Below, in pieces: positions 26,601 through 34,375 of a stretch of DNA of 42,117 bases. Where the stretch lies: positions 1 through 42,117 of the forward strand of contig CAYRSN010000011.1 of the NCBI GenBank assembly GCA_964427185.1, read 5' to 3'. The DNA comes from Sulfurivirga sp964427185. Its GTDB lineage: Bacteria; Pseudomonadota; Gammaproteobacteria; Thiomicrospirales; Thiomicrospiraceae. Under the pieces are notes generated by a model that was given only the letters and a program-made list of their open reading frames with translations, did not search any database and had not been told where the DNA came from. The translations under genes were made by a program, and so were the position numbers. Every line of letters begins with the position of its first letter. Within the stretch, counting starts at the first letter, position 1.

Positions 26601-26983
26601 GAAAAGCCATCAATGGTGAAGATGGGCGCCAGATCCATGTTGTTCAGTGCGGTGCTCAGGCGCTGGGAGAGCGTGTCTGCGCTTTCCTGTTGGATCAGGT
26701 TGTCAAGCCATGCGCGCAGGCTGTCATCTTCACAGTCGGTTTTGTCAGACTGCAGCATCTGGCGCAGACAGGAAAGACGCTCCTGAATACGCTCGCGCAT
26801 TTCGGCGGTGGCGGCCACGGTGAAGGTGACCACCAGAATCTTTTCAATGGGAATAGCCTGTTCCAGAATCAGTCGGGCGACAATCTGGGTGAGGCTGTAG
26901 GTCTTGCCGGTGCCCGCGCTGGCTTCTATGGCGTGGACACCGGTTTGCAGGGGCGTGGAGAAAGGGTTGAAGGCTTCACTCAT
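23615..26983 (-). CDS. recB: exodeoxyribonuclease V beta subunit
   Basis: 3'-5' helicase and the sole nuclease of RecBCD; it also loads RecA after Chi. The 1122-aa protein has Walker A ASAGTGKT at 21-28, UvrD-like motifs including CLIDEFQDTDPDQW and LIGDPKQAIYGFRGAN, and TIHSSKGLEYPIV. The C-terminal nuclease keeps D1017 and D1030-Y-K1032 with the same 13-residue spacing as E. coli D1067/D1080/K1082, so it should be active. The start at 26983 gives an ATGAGTGA overlap with recC; the upstream in-frame ATG at 27061 would overlap recC by 86 bases and is unlikely. It is directly between recC and recD, with no ptrA protease gene as found in E. coli. Confidence 0.97.
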   Translation of the reverse strand: MSEAFNPFSTPLQTGVHAIEASAGTGKTYSLTQIVARLILEQAIPIEKILVVTFTVAATAEMRERIQERLSCLRQMLQSDKTDCEDDSLRAWLDNLIQQESADTLSQRLSTALNNMDLAPIFTIDGFSVQLARTHALSLNLPPNAALLEDASALNERIVDRLWQQSMQALSQQAPLAYEVIQQAYPSPDKLKEPLAEIGLYAQFDTQYPDWEKQLQKAQTLTLPEKSERQALGARLLDLVAQHKQSLNGNKVKKATRILSTLKETGWPDWTEAENASDYLQGLAKKAFQKQWAQLLAQTLPLLQQLDDAKETLEQLSLAWFKHQHQQWKTAFETLLTQESSFTFSSLRHTIAHNLNDQLITHLQAQYAVCLIDEFQDTDPDQWRIFSTLFATDRHQLYLIGDPKQAIYGFRGANIETYYLATKTAQHHYSLNTNYRTHSKLIEGFNTLFFEEDSPHTFLDHRCLYTPVQAGIEDKKVTLSCEGKNHNILQLIQKGKDNGEYATLNHLCRDVVQLLQSGRLGEAQQPVKPGDIAILVKNHSNGEAVQRALRRLNVPSVRTTPHSVWQSDTAEALLLLMQSLLNLRNTGLLRYVLAGSLFRWPLKKLHNDTALQEAQIRFAETAAQWRKTGFLAALNTLLEEMGVWTRLAIREDGQRRMADLRHLLEQLQQAATAHQLPPQALYHWAIKSVEQGGNEDKLRLESDEDAVEIVTIHSSKGLEYPIVMVYTGWWLKYDYPKPMVTMTENGPRVHWDEEKGKETFKQAQQQEMVRLFYVACTRAKSFLGLYITTKNLNDNSFGIKHLLGSESKRRKALQTLPQWREAVAEDDRVSPWQPPVQHYHWRSFQPLPKSRLLAPRLTSYSSLARQQKHQDTLTPWQDETLGMPAPDDSTGTPLRGATYGNLFHAIMEQLPHFQADDQDIAETLKTVLLATNLKLTDTQKQQIIQQVQNTLQVDCRGFQLAALPLHAVQRELHFVLHAPRVDAERLNALMENIPGWRPIRLDKDLVKIKNFLQGFIDLVAEHGGRYYVADYKTNTLIDYTPDQLAQAMAGHDYLLQALIYQLALHRLLRNTLPGYDPDQHLGGVRYLFVRGLRPDQQTGVFSMQWNAETLNALDACFGGSHG

Positions 26984-29900
26984 GGCTGATGATTTCCATA
27001 TGGTTTTGCATGGCTTCAAGCAGGGGGGAAAGCTTGTGGTATGTTTCTTCAAGCCAGTCATACACGGCTTGTTCGCTCAGGCCGTCGCACAGTAGCTGAA
27101 AATCCGCATCCTGCACATATTTTCGGTTGTAGTCGGTGCGCAAGCCCAGTTTCAGCTTCAGTTCATTGTGCCAGTGCGGCAAGTCAGCAAGTTGCTTTTT
27201 GTCATCAAACAGCCACTCAGCATCAAACAGCCAGGGGCGAGCATTCAGCATGGTTTTGAACTGCATCAGCCACTCGGAAAGTAGTGTTTTTGCTTCATCC
27301 TGGCTCACTTTTTTAAAACATAGTTGATGAGGTTGATGTTGCTCCAGATAGAGCAGATGGGTGGGTGCGGGCTGCAGGCTGCAGGCGGCCAGGTGCGCCA
27401 GCCAGGTGTTCAGCATATGTTTGCCCTTGAGGCGGTGGGGCTGGCAGTGCAGCCACCCGTGGGTATGGCGCTGGGTTTCCTGTAGCTGCAGGGTAAATGC
27501 ATCGATTTCCAGCAGGGGCTGATTGGGTGGCAGGGGGTCGCCTAAGGTCTCTCGCAAGGTGTCAGCGACGGTTTTAAGGGTTTTCAGTGGTGCAGTCTGT
27601 GCCTGCCACAGGGTGGTGCCAACAGGATCTGGCGGCCAGGTGCCTTCTGCCTGCTGCCAGCGCAGGGTCTGCAGGCTTTGTGCTTCATCCAGGTTGCATT
27701 GATGTTGCTGGCGCATCTGCCAACGTGTAAGGCCATCAGCTGCAAGCACGGGGCGGGCATCCGGCATGGAAAGGGTTTCGTCTGCCTGTAGCTGCTGCTG
27801 TGTAAGCCACCATTTGACCGGTTCGCCGCAGGCATGTTGCAGTGTGAAAAGGGGCAGCGGGTCAGGCGGTTCCAGCGCTGGTGGTTGGTTGAGGAAGCTT
27901 TCTTGCGTGGGTGCCGTCTCATGCAGTCGGCGGGTCATTTCTGCTGTTTTTTCCGACCAGCCCTGGCACCAGGTGTCGTCGTGCTCGGTGTAGTAGCGGC
28001 TGTGGTAGGGAAAGGCTTTATGGTTGCGGGTGAGGGTGTGTTTTTCGTCCTCACCTTTTTTGGCTTCCACCTGCACGCCATAGTGCTGTGAGAGGACATC
28101 CCGTAGTTCCACCACGACCTGGGCGGGAGGGAGCCTGGTGTTTTTATCGGCACTGAGTCCCTGCCAGGTGATGATAAGCCGATCCCGCACGCCCATAAGG
28201 ATTTCCAGAAAGGTGTAGCGGTCTTCCTGACGGGGTAGTCGGTCACCCCGGCGTGGGAAGGCGGCCATCAGGTCATAATCTGCCGGATGATGGGGTCGCG
28301 GCCAGGCCTGATCATTCATGCCCAGCATGATCACCACCCGTGCGGGAATGGCACGCATGGGCAAAAGATCGCAGAAGGTGATGCCATGGGCGAGAAAGCC
28401 GCTGGAGCTGCGTTTTTCCTCCGCCAGGGTATCGGCCCAGAGGCTGAGCATGTCCAGATCCAGTGGGGCATCCAGGCCATCATATTGTTTTTTCAGTGTG
28501 GACAGGGCTTCATGCACGGGCTGGTGGGTATGCTCTGGTGCATGGGCATAGAGTTGTTTGGCCCAGTCTTCCAGAGTATCGAGCCATACGTCGAGGGGTT
28601 TGGGTTCACGGGCAAGTGACTGATGGGTTTGCAGCAGTTCCAGCAGAGTGAGCAGGGGGGTAAGCAGGTGGATACTTTGCCCTTCCAGAGCTTGTATGGG
28701 TGCTGTATCTTGCCAGAGCCGATCGGTTTCCATGATGGCACCCAGCAGCAGGCGTTTTGCACCCTCCAGCCAGCTGTTCCGGTGCCGATTGCTTTCCAGT
28801 TCACAGCGTACTTGCGCCTGTTCCACCACAAGTTGGCGCAACTGCATAAGCTGTCCGGGGGTGATTCCCAGCCCTGTGCTCACATCTTCCCGGGAGAGGA
28901 AATCAAACACCGCGTCCCAGCCCAGATGCCCGCTGCGCAGCAGTTTGAGCCACAGGCTCATGCTTTGCAGAGAGGGGGTTTCTACCGCAGTGGCGCGGTC
29001 GGCGATGCTGTGGGGCAGGTCGGAAAACACGGTGGAGATATAGGGGCGGTAGGCGGTCATGTCGGGAGAGACAACCACGATATCCGCCGGTGTGAGGGTG
29101 GCATTTTCATGGAGCAGACCGAGGATGCGTTCACGGGCGACTTCCAGTTCCCGCAAAGGGGTGTGGCAGCGGTGGAATTCGATATTTTTTTCCAGTGTTT
29201 GGACAGTTTTTGTGTCCTTGGGCAGCTTGCCCAGAACAATGTCCTGCTGCAGTTGTGTGAGCAGTGTGGAGGCGGGTTTTTCAAACTGATCTTTTTCCGG
29301 GCGGAAGGAGAGCGCTTCTTTTTCTTTACCAAGCTCGAGGGTTTCCAGATCCAGCAGCAGATTCTGAAAATGTGCGCCTTGCTGAGCCAGATTGATCAGC
29401 AGGGGGTGGAAATTCGTGTCGGCAAAAAAGGGATTGTCCAGCTCAAATACCTGTAGTCTTGTCGCTTCCTTTTTGCCGGGCAGGTCGCCCCAGAAGTCAA
29501 CAGTAGGGGAAAGCAGCATGAGATGTACGGGGATGTGGCGGGAGAGGGCATCGAGCACCTGCAGCATGAGCTCCGGCATGAAACTGATGCCGAATACAAA
29601 AACTTGTGAGGGTAGTTGTGCCGAAAGACTGTTTTCAGGTGCTTGCAGGAGGGTTTCAATCAGGGTTTGCCAAAGCTCGCCGCGGTGAGATTTCAGATTA
29701 AGTTTAAGTGCCTGCCAGATCTGCATCTGCCAGGCTTCATGGGGGTGGCTGAGTAGGCATCTGTTTTCCGACCAAGCTTTAAGCAACTCTGGGCGCATGA
29801 TCTGATACTGGTCGAACATGTTTGCCAGCTGCATGGCCAGGGCAAAACGCTTGGTGGAATCTCTGAGAAAAGGCGCCAGTGCCGACGGTGCGCTGCTTTC

Positions 29901-30206
29901 TTTTACCATGGTTTGCAGCACGTCATCAATGCGCCAGCGTAATACTTCACGGTCTAAATCTTCTTTGGAAAGGGTCAGCCCCAACCGTTGTGCCGTTTGA
30001 TTGAAAAAATGCACTGGAAAGAGAAAATCCCCCTGAGCGAATACCCCCATACGTTCGCTCAGGCGCATCTGCAGCCAACGCTCCATGCCTCGTCCCTGGA
30101 TCAGAAAGGGGATGCGCTCAAGCGGCTTGGAGGAAGCATGTTTCAACAACACATAAAGCTGCTCAAATAGTGCTTCCGTTTCAGGATGGTAGTGGAGAGT
30201 GAGCAT
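26976..30206 (-). CDS. recC: exodeoxyribonuclease V gamma subunit
   Basis: Non-enzymatic subunit of RecBCD that splits the duplex and recognises Chi. The 1076-aa protein begins MLTLHYHPETEALFEQLYVLL and soon shows IPFLIQGRGMERWLQMRLSE, a RecC N-terminal signature. The degenerate helicase core includes VVIMLGMNDQAWPR and PRRGDRLPRQEDRYTFLEIL. The ATG at 30206 has AGGAA at good distance; an in-frame TTG 9 codons earlier has none. It follows ybiB by 34 bases on the same strand, which makes ybiB-recC-recB-recD a likely operon. Top-strand composition here is G-rich although the gene is on the minus strand, showing that replication skew dominates. Confidence 0.97.
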   Translation of the reverse strand: MLTLHYHPETEALFEQLYVLLKHASSKPLERIPFLIQGRGMERWLQMRLSERMGVFAQGDFLFPVHFFNQTAQRLGLTLSKEDLDREVLRWRIDDVLQTMVKESSAPSALAPFLRDSTKRFALAMQLANMFDQYQIMRPELLKAWSENRCLLSHPHEAWQMQIWQALKLNLKSHRGELWQTLIETLLQAPENSLSAQLPSQVFVFGISFMPELMLQVLDALSRHIPVHLMLLSPTVDFWGDLPGKKEATRLQVFELDNPFFADTNFHPLLINLAQQGAHFQNLLLDLETLELGKEKEALSFRPEKDQFEKPASTLLTQLQQDIVLGKLPKDTKTVQTLEKNIEFHRCHTPLRELEVARERILGLLHENATLTPADIVVVSPDMTAYRPYISTVFSDLPHSIADRATAVETPSLQSMSLWLKLLRSGHLGWDAVFDFLSREDVSTGLGITPGQLMQLRQLVVEQAQVRCELESNRHRNSWLEGAKRLLLGAIMETDRLWQDTAPIQALEGQSIHLLTPLLTLLELLQTHQSLAREPKPLDVWLDTLEDWAKQLYAHAPEHTHQPVHEALSTLKKQYDGLDAPLDLDMLSLWADTLAEEKRSSSGFLAHGITFCDLLPMRAIPARVVIMLGMNDQAWPRPHHPADYDLMAAFPRRGDRLPRQEDRYTFLEILMGVRDRLIITWQGLSADKNTRLPPAQVVVELRDVLSQHYGVQVEAKKGEDEKHTLTRNHKAFPYHSRYYTEHDDTWCQGWSEKTAEMTRRLHETAPTQESFLNQPPALEPPDPLPLFTLQHACGEPVKWWLTQQQLQADETLSMPDARPVLAADGLTRWQMRQQHQCNLDEAQSLQTLRWQQAEGTWPPDPVGTTLWQAQTAPLKTLKTVADTLRETLGDPLPPNQPLLEIDAFTLQLQETQRHTHGWLHCQPHRLKGKHMLNTWLAHLAACSLQPAPTHLLYLEQHQPHQLCFKKVSQDEAKTLLSEWLMQFKTMLNARPWLFDAEWLFDDKKQLADLPHWHNELKLKLGLRTDYNRKYVQDADFQLLCDGLSEQAVYDWLEETYHKLSPLLEAMQNHMEIISHE

Positions 30207-30240
30207 GGTCAGCGTTCCTGTATCGTTTTTCAAACAGGGG

Positions 30241-31158
30241 TCAGTCTGTGGGTGCTTTCAAACTTTGTTTTAGAAAGCTGATGTTAGTCTCTAATGCGGC
30301 TTGGTCATAAGGTGTGAGGCTGTTTTGTTCAATACGTTTCAGCAACCCTTTCAGGGTGATGTCTTCTATAGGCTCCGGGCGGGTTTTAAGGCTTTGTGGC
30401 CAGGTTTTGGTTTGAAGCGAGCTGTATTTGGCAATTTGCAGTTGGGTAGTGGCGGTGGGGCGGATTTCCGGTTCGCCGCCTTCACCTTTGAAGGAGATGA
30501 CGCAAGGGTCGTTGAGTCGTGCGGCTACTTCGGCGTGCAGGTTGGCATAGACACCGTGGAAGATACCCTGCACGCTGACAGGTGCTTGCAGGGGGTTGAT
30601 CATTTTGCACAGGCTGTTGAAGATGGTGCGTACACCAAGCCGGGGTTTGAGAAACAGATAGGGTGCCAGGGGTTTGGCAAAGGCTTCAAAGGGCAGATAG
30701 ACCAGGTTATGCTGTTCGAATAGGTCAGCGGCCTGTTGCAGTGAAGCGGCTATGGGCACATTCAGCGTGCGACAGGCCTGTTCGGCACAGTAGCGGCCAC
30801 TTGTGGCATCAGTGCTGCCATGGATAAGGATTTTTTTGCCCTGTTGTGCCAGCTGCCAGGCGGCGTAGATGAAATAGGGAGGGAAACGCCGTTTGCCCGC
30901 ATAGGCTGGCAGATCCAGATCGATATTTGCTTTTATGGCAGGTAGCTTTTCCCGTACGGCGGCGACCAGGCCGGCTACTTCTTCCGGCTGTTCTGTCAGC
31001 AGCCGCCAGGCGACCAGCAGACCGCCGATCTGCAGGTCGGAGACTTTGCCCGTCCAGATTTGTTCCATTACCCAGCGGGCTTCATCAAAGGTGAGGTGGC
31101 GGGATTTGGTAGGCCCGCGTCCTACAGTTTGAATGACAGCGTTGAAATCTTTGAACAT
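30241..31158 (-). CDS. ybiB: YbiB/TrpD2 family protein (anthranilate phosphoribosyltransferase-like)
   Basis: A 305-aa protein with the nucleoside phosphoribosyltransferase fold of TrpD. Proteins of this group (E. coli YbiB) bind DNA and are linked to the SOS response rather than tryptophan synthesis. It reads VGRGPTKSRHLTFDEARWVMEQIWTG at the start, HGSTDATSGRY where TrpD has its glycine-rich loop, and FKGEGGEPEIRP in the C-terminal half. I chose the ATG at 31158 because a TATAAT element at 31195-31200 (minus strand) lies between it and the two earlier in-frame ATGs, so the longer forms would precede the transcript start. Co-transcription with recCBD agrees with a DNA-damage role. SOS control is not shown, as no LexA box was seen. 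Confidence 0.88.
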   Translation of the reverse strand: MFKDFNAVIQTVGRGPTKSRHLTFDEARWVMEQIWTGKVSDLQIGGLLVAWRLLTEQPEEVAGLVAAVREKLPAIKANIDLDLPAYAGKRRFPPYFIYAAWQLAQQGKKILIHGSTDATSGRYCAEQACRTLNVPIAASLQQAADLFEQHNLVYLPFEAFAKPLAPYLFLKPRLGVRTIFNSLCKMINPLQAPVSVQGIFHGVYANLHAEVAARLNDPCVISFKGEGGEPEIRPTATTQLQIAKYSSLQTKTWPQSLKTRPEPIEDITLKGLLKRIEQNSLTPYDQAALETNISFLKQSLKAPTD

Positions 31159-31194
31159 GGGTTTGCTTTTCGGTAGGGGTGTTTTTCTTGTTCT

Positions 31195-31200
31195 ATTATA
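31195..31200 (-). promoter_or_regulatory. -10 element for the ybiB-recCBD operon
   Basis: The minus strand reads TATAAT preceded by GGGT, 36 bases before the chosen ybiB start. The -35 is poor (TTGTTT at 15-base spacing). It decides the ybiB start choice. Confidence 0.55.
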
Positions 31201-31238
31201 ACCCATGATGCAGGCAAACAAGCTGATAAAGGTGATTT

Positions 31239-32531
31239 ATGACGATGTGGGCATTTCCGGATATTCATCATACACTTTGGTTGCAGTTTCTGGTGGTGGT
31301 GCTGTTTGGCTTTCTGACGGGGCTTGAAATTAGAGAGTATCGTTTAACGATAGGGAAAGAGGAGCCTCAGCTTTATTTCGGTACGACACGTACATTTACA
31401 TTTCTTGCTTTGGTGGGCTGGGCGCTAAATCTGGTTCATCCTGTCAGTTTTTATATCGGGTTGGTGGCGTTTACGCTGCTTTATTTGTTGCTTTACTGGA
31501 AGCAGTTGCAGTGCAAGCAGACCAGCTTGCTGATGTATTTAATCGCGCTGTTGGTTTATCACTATGGCGTGTTGCTGATGCATTTTTCTTTGTGGCTGCT
31601 GGTGGCGGTATTTGTTGCAATTGTGTTTTTGCTTCATATGCGGGAACAGATTACTCAGATTACACGCACGCTGGCACCGCAGGAGATTTTCACACTTGCA
31701 AAGCTGTTGCTGCTTTCGGCGGTTATTCTGCCTTTGCTGCCGCAACAGCCAGTGGCGGCTTGACTGCCTGTCAGTCCGTTTAAAATCTGGCTGGCGGTGG
31801 TGGTGGTTTCTACGATTTCTTATATGGGGTATGTGGCGCAGCGTTACTTTTTCAAGGAGAAAGGGGTGCTGGTGACGGCGTTATTTGGAGGGCTTTACTC
31901 TTCTACGGCGACTACGGTGGTATTGGCGCGTCAGTCTAAAGCTCAACCACGACCTTATTACCGTTGGAGTACGGGCGTTGTGCTGGCAACGGGCATGATG
32001 TATCTGCGGTTGCTGGCGATTGCGGCAATTTTCCAGTGGCAAATTGCCGTATTGCTGGCCTTACCGATGATTGTCCTTGCAGCCGTTGCATGGATGATCA
32101 GCCTGATGTTAACGAAAAAGGAGCTTCGCAAGGGAGCGGAGAGTGTGCCGTTTGTGGAGGAGCACCATGCGAATCCGCTGGATTTGAAGATTGCCTTTAC
32201 CTTTGCGGGGCTGTTTATTTTAATGACGGCGTTGACGGACTGGGTAAGCCATACTTTTGGCAGTGCTGGGTTGAGCATATTGGCTTTGATTGTGGGTTTT
32301 ACGGATATTGATCCTTTTGTGCTTTCTCTTTTGACGGGTCAGTTTAAAGCGGATGTGGTGACGCTGGCGCAAGCGGTGTTGATTGCGGCAGGTTCTAATA
32401 ACTTTTTGAAAGCGGTGTATGCGCTTTGGCTTGGGGAAAAACGCATGGGCAGGGTCAGTGCGCTGTGGTTGAGTGTATTGGGTCTGCTGACTATTTTGTT
32501 AGGCAGTGTGGGAGTAGCTCAGCTGGGTTGA
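31239..32531 (+). pseudogene. MgtC/SapB-DUF4010 membrane protein gene interrupted by an in-frame TGA
   Basis: Two open segments, 31239-31763 (174 aa) and from about 31797 to 32531, are in the same reading frame and are separated by a single TGA at 31761-31763. Reading through gives a polypeptide of 430 residues counting the stop position, the size of a full MgtC/DUF4010 protein. The N-terminal half has four to five membrane segments and the motif GFLTGLEIREYR. The C-terminal half has the DUF4010 sequence FKIWLAVVVVSTISYMGY, continuing into LYSSTATTVVLARQSK and AGSNNFLKAVYA. The start has AAGGTGA upstream. No other lesion is visible, so the change is recent, or the stop is read through, or the halves are made separately. 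The family's role is unknown; transport or envelope homeostasis is presumed. Confidence 0.8.
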
Positions 32532-32578
32532 GTGTTTGTTTCGGGATGGCGTTTTAGGAGAGTGTTAGGTAGTAGATC

Positions 32579-33319
32579 ATGACTTCGGATGTTAATCAAA
32601 AAGATACTTTATTTGCACATACGGAAGCGGTTGGTGCCTTTCAGTTTGATCGTTCGGTTGCTGCTGTGTTTCCCGATATGATTAGACGCTCAGTGCCGGG
32701 ATACCAGACGATTTTGACAGGCTGTGGGGAGCTGGCGGCTTTGTATCACCAGCCTGGCACACAGTTGTATGATCTGGGGTGTTCGCTGGGGGCGACGGCG
32801 TTGACCTTACGACGTCATCTTCCGGAAGATTGTGGGTGCAGGATTATTGCCGTAGATAATTCGGAAGCCATGTTGGTGCGGGCACAGGAGTATATAAAGG
32901 CTTATAAGTCTTCCATTTCCATTGAGTTGCGTTGTGAGGATATCCAGGATACGGTCATTGAAAACGCCTCTGTAGTAACGTTGAACTTTACATTGCAGTT
33001 TCTGGCGCCCGAAAGCCGCCGTACTTTGTTGGAAAAAATTTATGCTGGGTTGAATCCCGGCGGGATTTTGATTCTTTCGGAGAAGGTGCATTTTGAAGAT
33101 GCTGTCTTGCAGCAGAGTATTGAGCATTTGCATTTGCAGTTTAAACGCGCCAATGGTTATTCAGAGCTGGAAATCAGCCAGAAACGGGCGGCGCTGGAAA
33201 ATGTGCTGATTACAGAAACTCTGGCGGCGCACTTAAACCGCTTGCGGGCAGTGGGCTTTGCTCATGCAGGAGCTTGGTTTCAAGCCTATAATTTTGTTTC
33301 CGTTTTATGTGTGAAATAA
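32579..33319 (+). CDS. cmoA: carboxy-S-adenosyl-L-methionine synthase
   Basis: Converts S-adenosylmethionine and prephenate to carboxy-SAM, the donor for 5-carboxymethoxyuridine formation in tRNA. The 246-aa protein matches the family length (247 in E. coli). It shows FDRSVAAVFPDMIRRSVPGY near residue 23, the SAM-binding motif I LYDLGCSLGATAL at about 63-75, and NFTLQFLAPESRRTLLEKIY. The helical segment with FKRANGYSELEISQKRAALENVL is typical of CmoA. The ATG at 32579 is preceded by AGGTAG. It is followed after 51 bases by cmoB, forming the usual pair. Codon and base use is G/T-rich, like the DUF4010 gene before it. Confidence 0.96.
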   Translation: MTSDVNQKDTLFAHTEAVGAFQFDRSVAAVFPDMIRRSVPGYQTILTGCGELAALYHQPGTQLYDLGCSLGATALTLRRHLPEDCGCRIIAVDNSEAMLVRAQEYIKAYKSSISIELRCEDIQDTVIENASVVTLNFTLQFLAPESRRTLLEKIYAGLNPGGILILSEKVHFEDAVLQQSIEHLHLQFKRANGYSELEISQKRAALENVLITETLAAHLNRLRAVGFAHAGAWFQAYNFVSVLCVK

Positions 33320-33370
33320 CATGATTTTCTGTGCTCTCCTTCGGTTGTTTGTGGATGAGGTGGTGTCGCC

Positions 33371-34366
33371 ATGATCAGCCATTTCTACCAGCACCTGAAC
33401 ACCTTCTGGCTCCTGCTGGAGCGGGAAAAAGCCTTCAAACCTTGGCTGACCGGGCTGCCACCACTGCTGGCGCAGGCGTTGGATCCGGATGCAAATGGTC
33501 ATCATCCCCGCTTTAGCCGGGCGCTGAGCCTCATTGACACACTGCCTACGGCAGAGCGGACGGCACTGGATCAACCCGCCGTCTGCGCCTGTGGCACTCT
33601 GCCGCCCGTGCAGCAGGAAACCTTGCGCAGCGCCGCCAGAATGCTCATGCCCTGGCGCAAGGGGCCTTATCAACTGTTTGACCTGTTTATCGACACCGAG
33701 TGGCGTTCCGATGCCAAATGGGAACGCCTGTTGCCCCACCTGCCCGAACTTACTGGCAAACGCTTGCTGGATGTGGGCTGTGGTTCCGGCTATCACCTGT
33801 GGCGTATGGCGGGTGCCGGGGCGGCAGAGGTGGTGGGCATTGACCCCACTCAGCTGTTTCTGGCGCAGTTTCTACTGGTGCGCAAGTTGCTGGGTGATGA
33901 GCAGCCGGTGTGGTTCCTGCCTCTGCCGCTGGAGCAGCTGCCCGCACCAATAAACGGTGCCTTTGATATGGTCTTCAGCATGGGCGTGCTCTATCACCGC
34001 AGAAGCCCCGTGGATCACCTGCTGGAGTTGAAAGCGCAGCTGAAACCGGGCGGCACCCTGGTGCTGGAAACCTTGGTGGTGCCGGAGGATTACGGCCAGC
34101 TGCTGGTGCCGAAAGATCGTTATGCGCAGATGAAAAATGTCTGGTTTATTCCTGCGGTTGTGGAGCTGGTTCGCTGGCTCGAACGCTGTGGTTATCAGAA
34201 CGTTCGCCATGTGGATACCACACCTACTACACCGGATGAGCAGCGTATCACTGACTGGACGAAAGGTCAGTCTTTGCAGGATTTTCTTGATCCAAACGAC
34301 CACAGCCGCACTGTGGAAGGCTACCCTGCTCCTCTGCGAGCCATTGTGCTGGCGGAAAAACCTTAA
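33371..34366 (+). CDS. cmoB: tRNA U34 carboxymethyltransferase
   Basis: Transfers the carboxymethyl group from carboxy-SAM to 5-hydroxyuridine at the wobble position of tRNAs, allowing expanded codon reading. The 331-aa protein (323 in E. coli) has the N-terminal CmoB domain with MPWRKGPYQLFDLFIDTEWRSD at about 92-113. It has the SAM motif LLDVGCGSGYHLWRMAG and later FSMGVLYHRRSPVDHL. The C-terminal KGQSLQDFLDPND and TVEGYPAPLRA phrases are CmoB signatures. The ATG at 33371 has GAGGTGG upstream. It works directly with CmoA encoded just before. Its body is visibly richer in C than cmoA, so the two halves of this pair differ in composition. Confidence 0.97.
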   Translation: MISHFYQHLNTFWLLLEREKAFKPWLTGLPPLLAQALDPDANGHHPRFSRALSLIDTLPTAERTALDQPAVCACGTLPPVQQETLRSAARMLMPWRKGPYQLFDLFIDTEWRSDAKWERLLPHLPELTGKRLLDVGCGSGYHLWRMAGAGAAEVVGIDPTQLFLAQFLLVRKLLGDEQPVWFLPLPLEQLPAPINGAFDMVFSMGVLYHRRSPVDHLLELKAQLKPGGTLVLETLVVPEDYGQLLVPKDRYAQMKNVWFIPAVVELVRWLERCGYQNVRHVDTTPTTPDEQRITDWTKGQSLQDFLDPNDHSRTVEGYPAPLRAIVLAEKP

Positions 34367-34375
34367 GGATATACC

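Noticed and set aside
31761..31763. Selenocysteine codon at the in-frame TGA
   Set aside because: I see no obvious SECIS-like hairpin directly after the codon, and MgtC/DUF4010 proteins are not a known selenoprotein family. Nonsense mutation or leaky readthrough is simpler.
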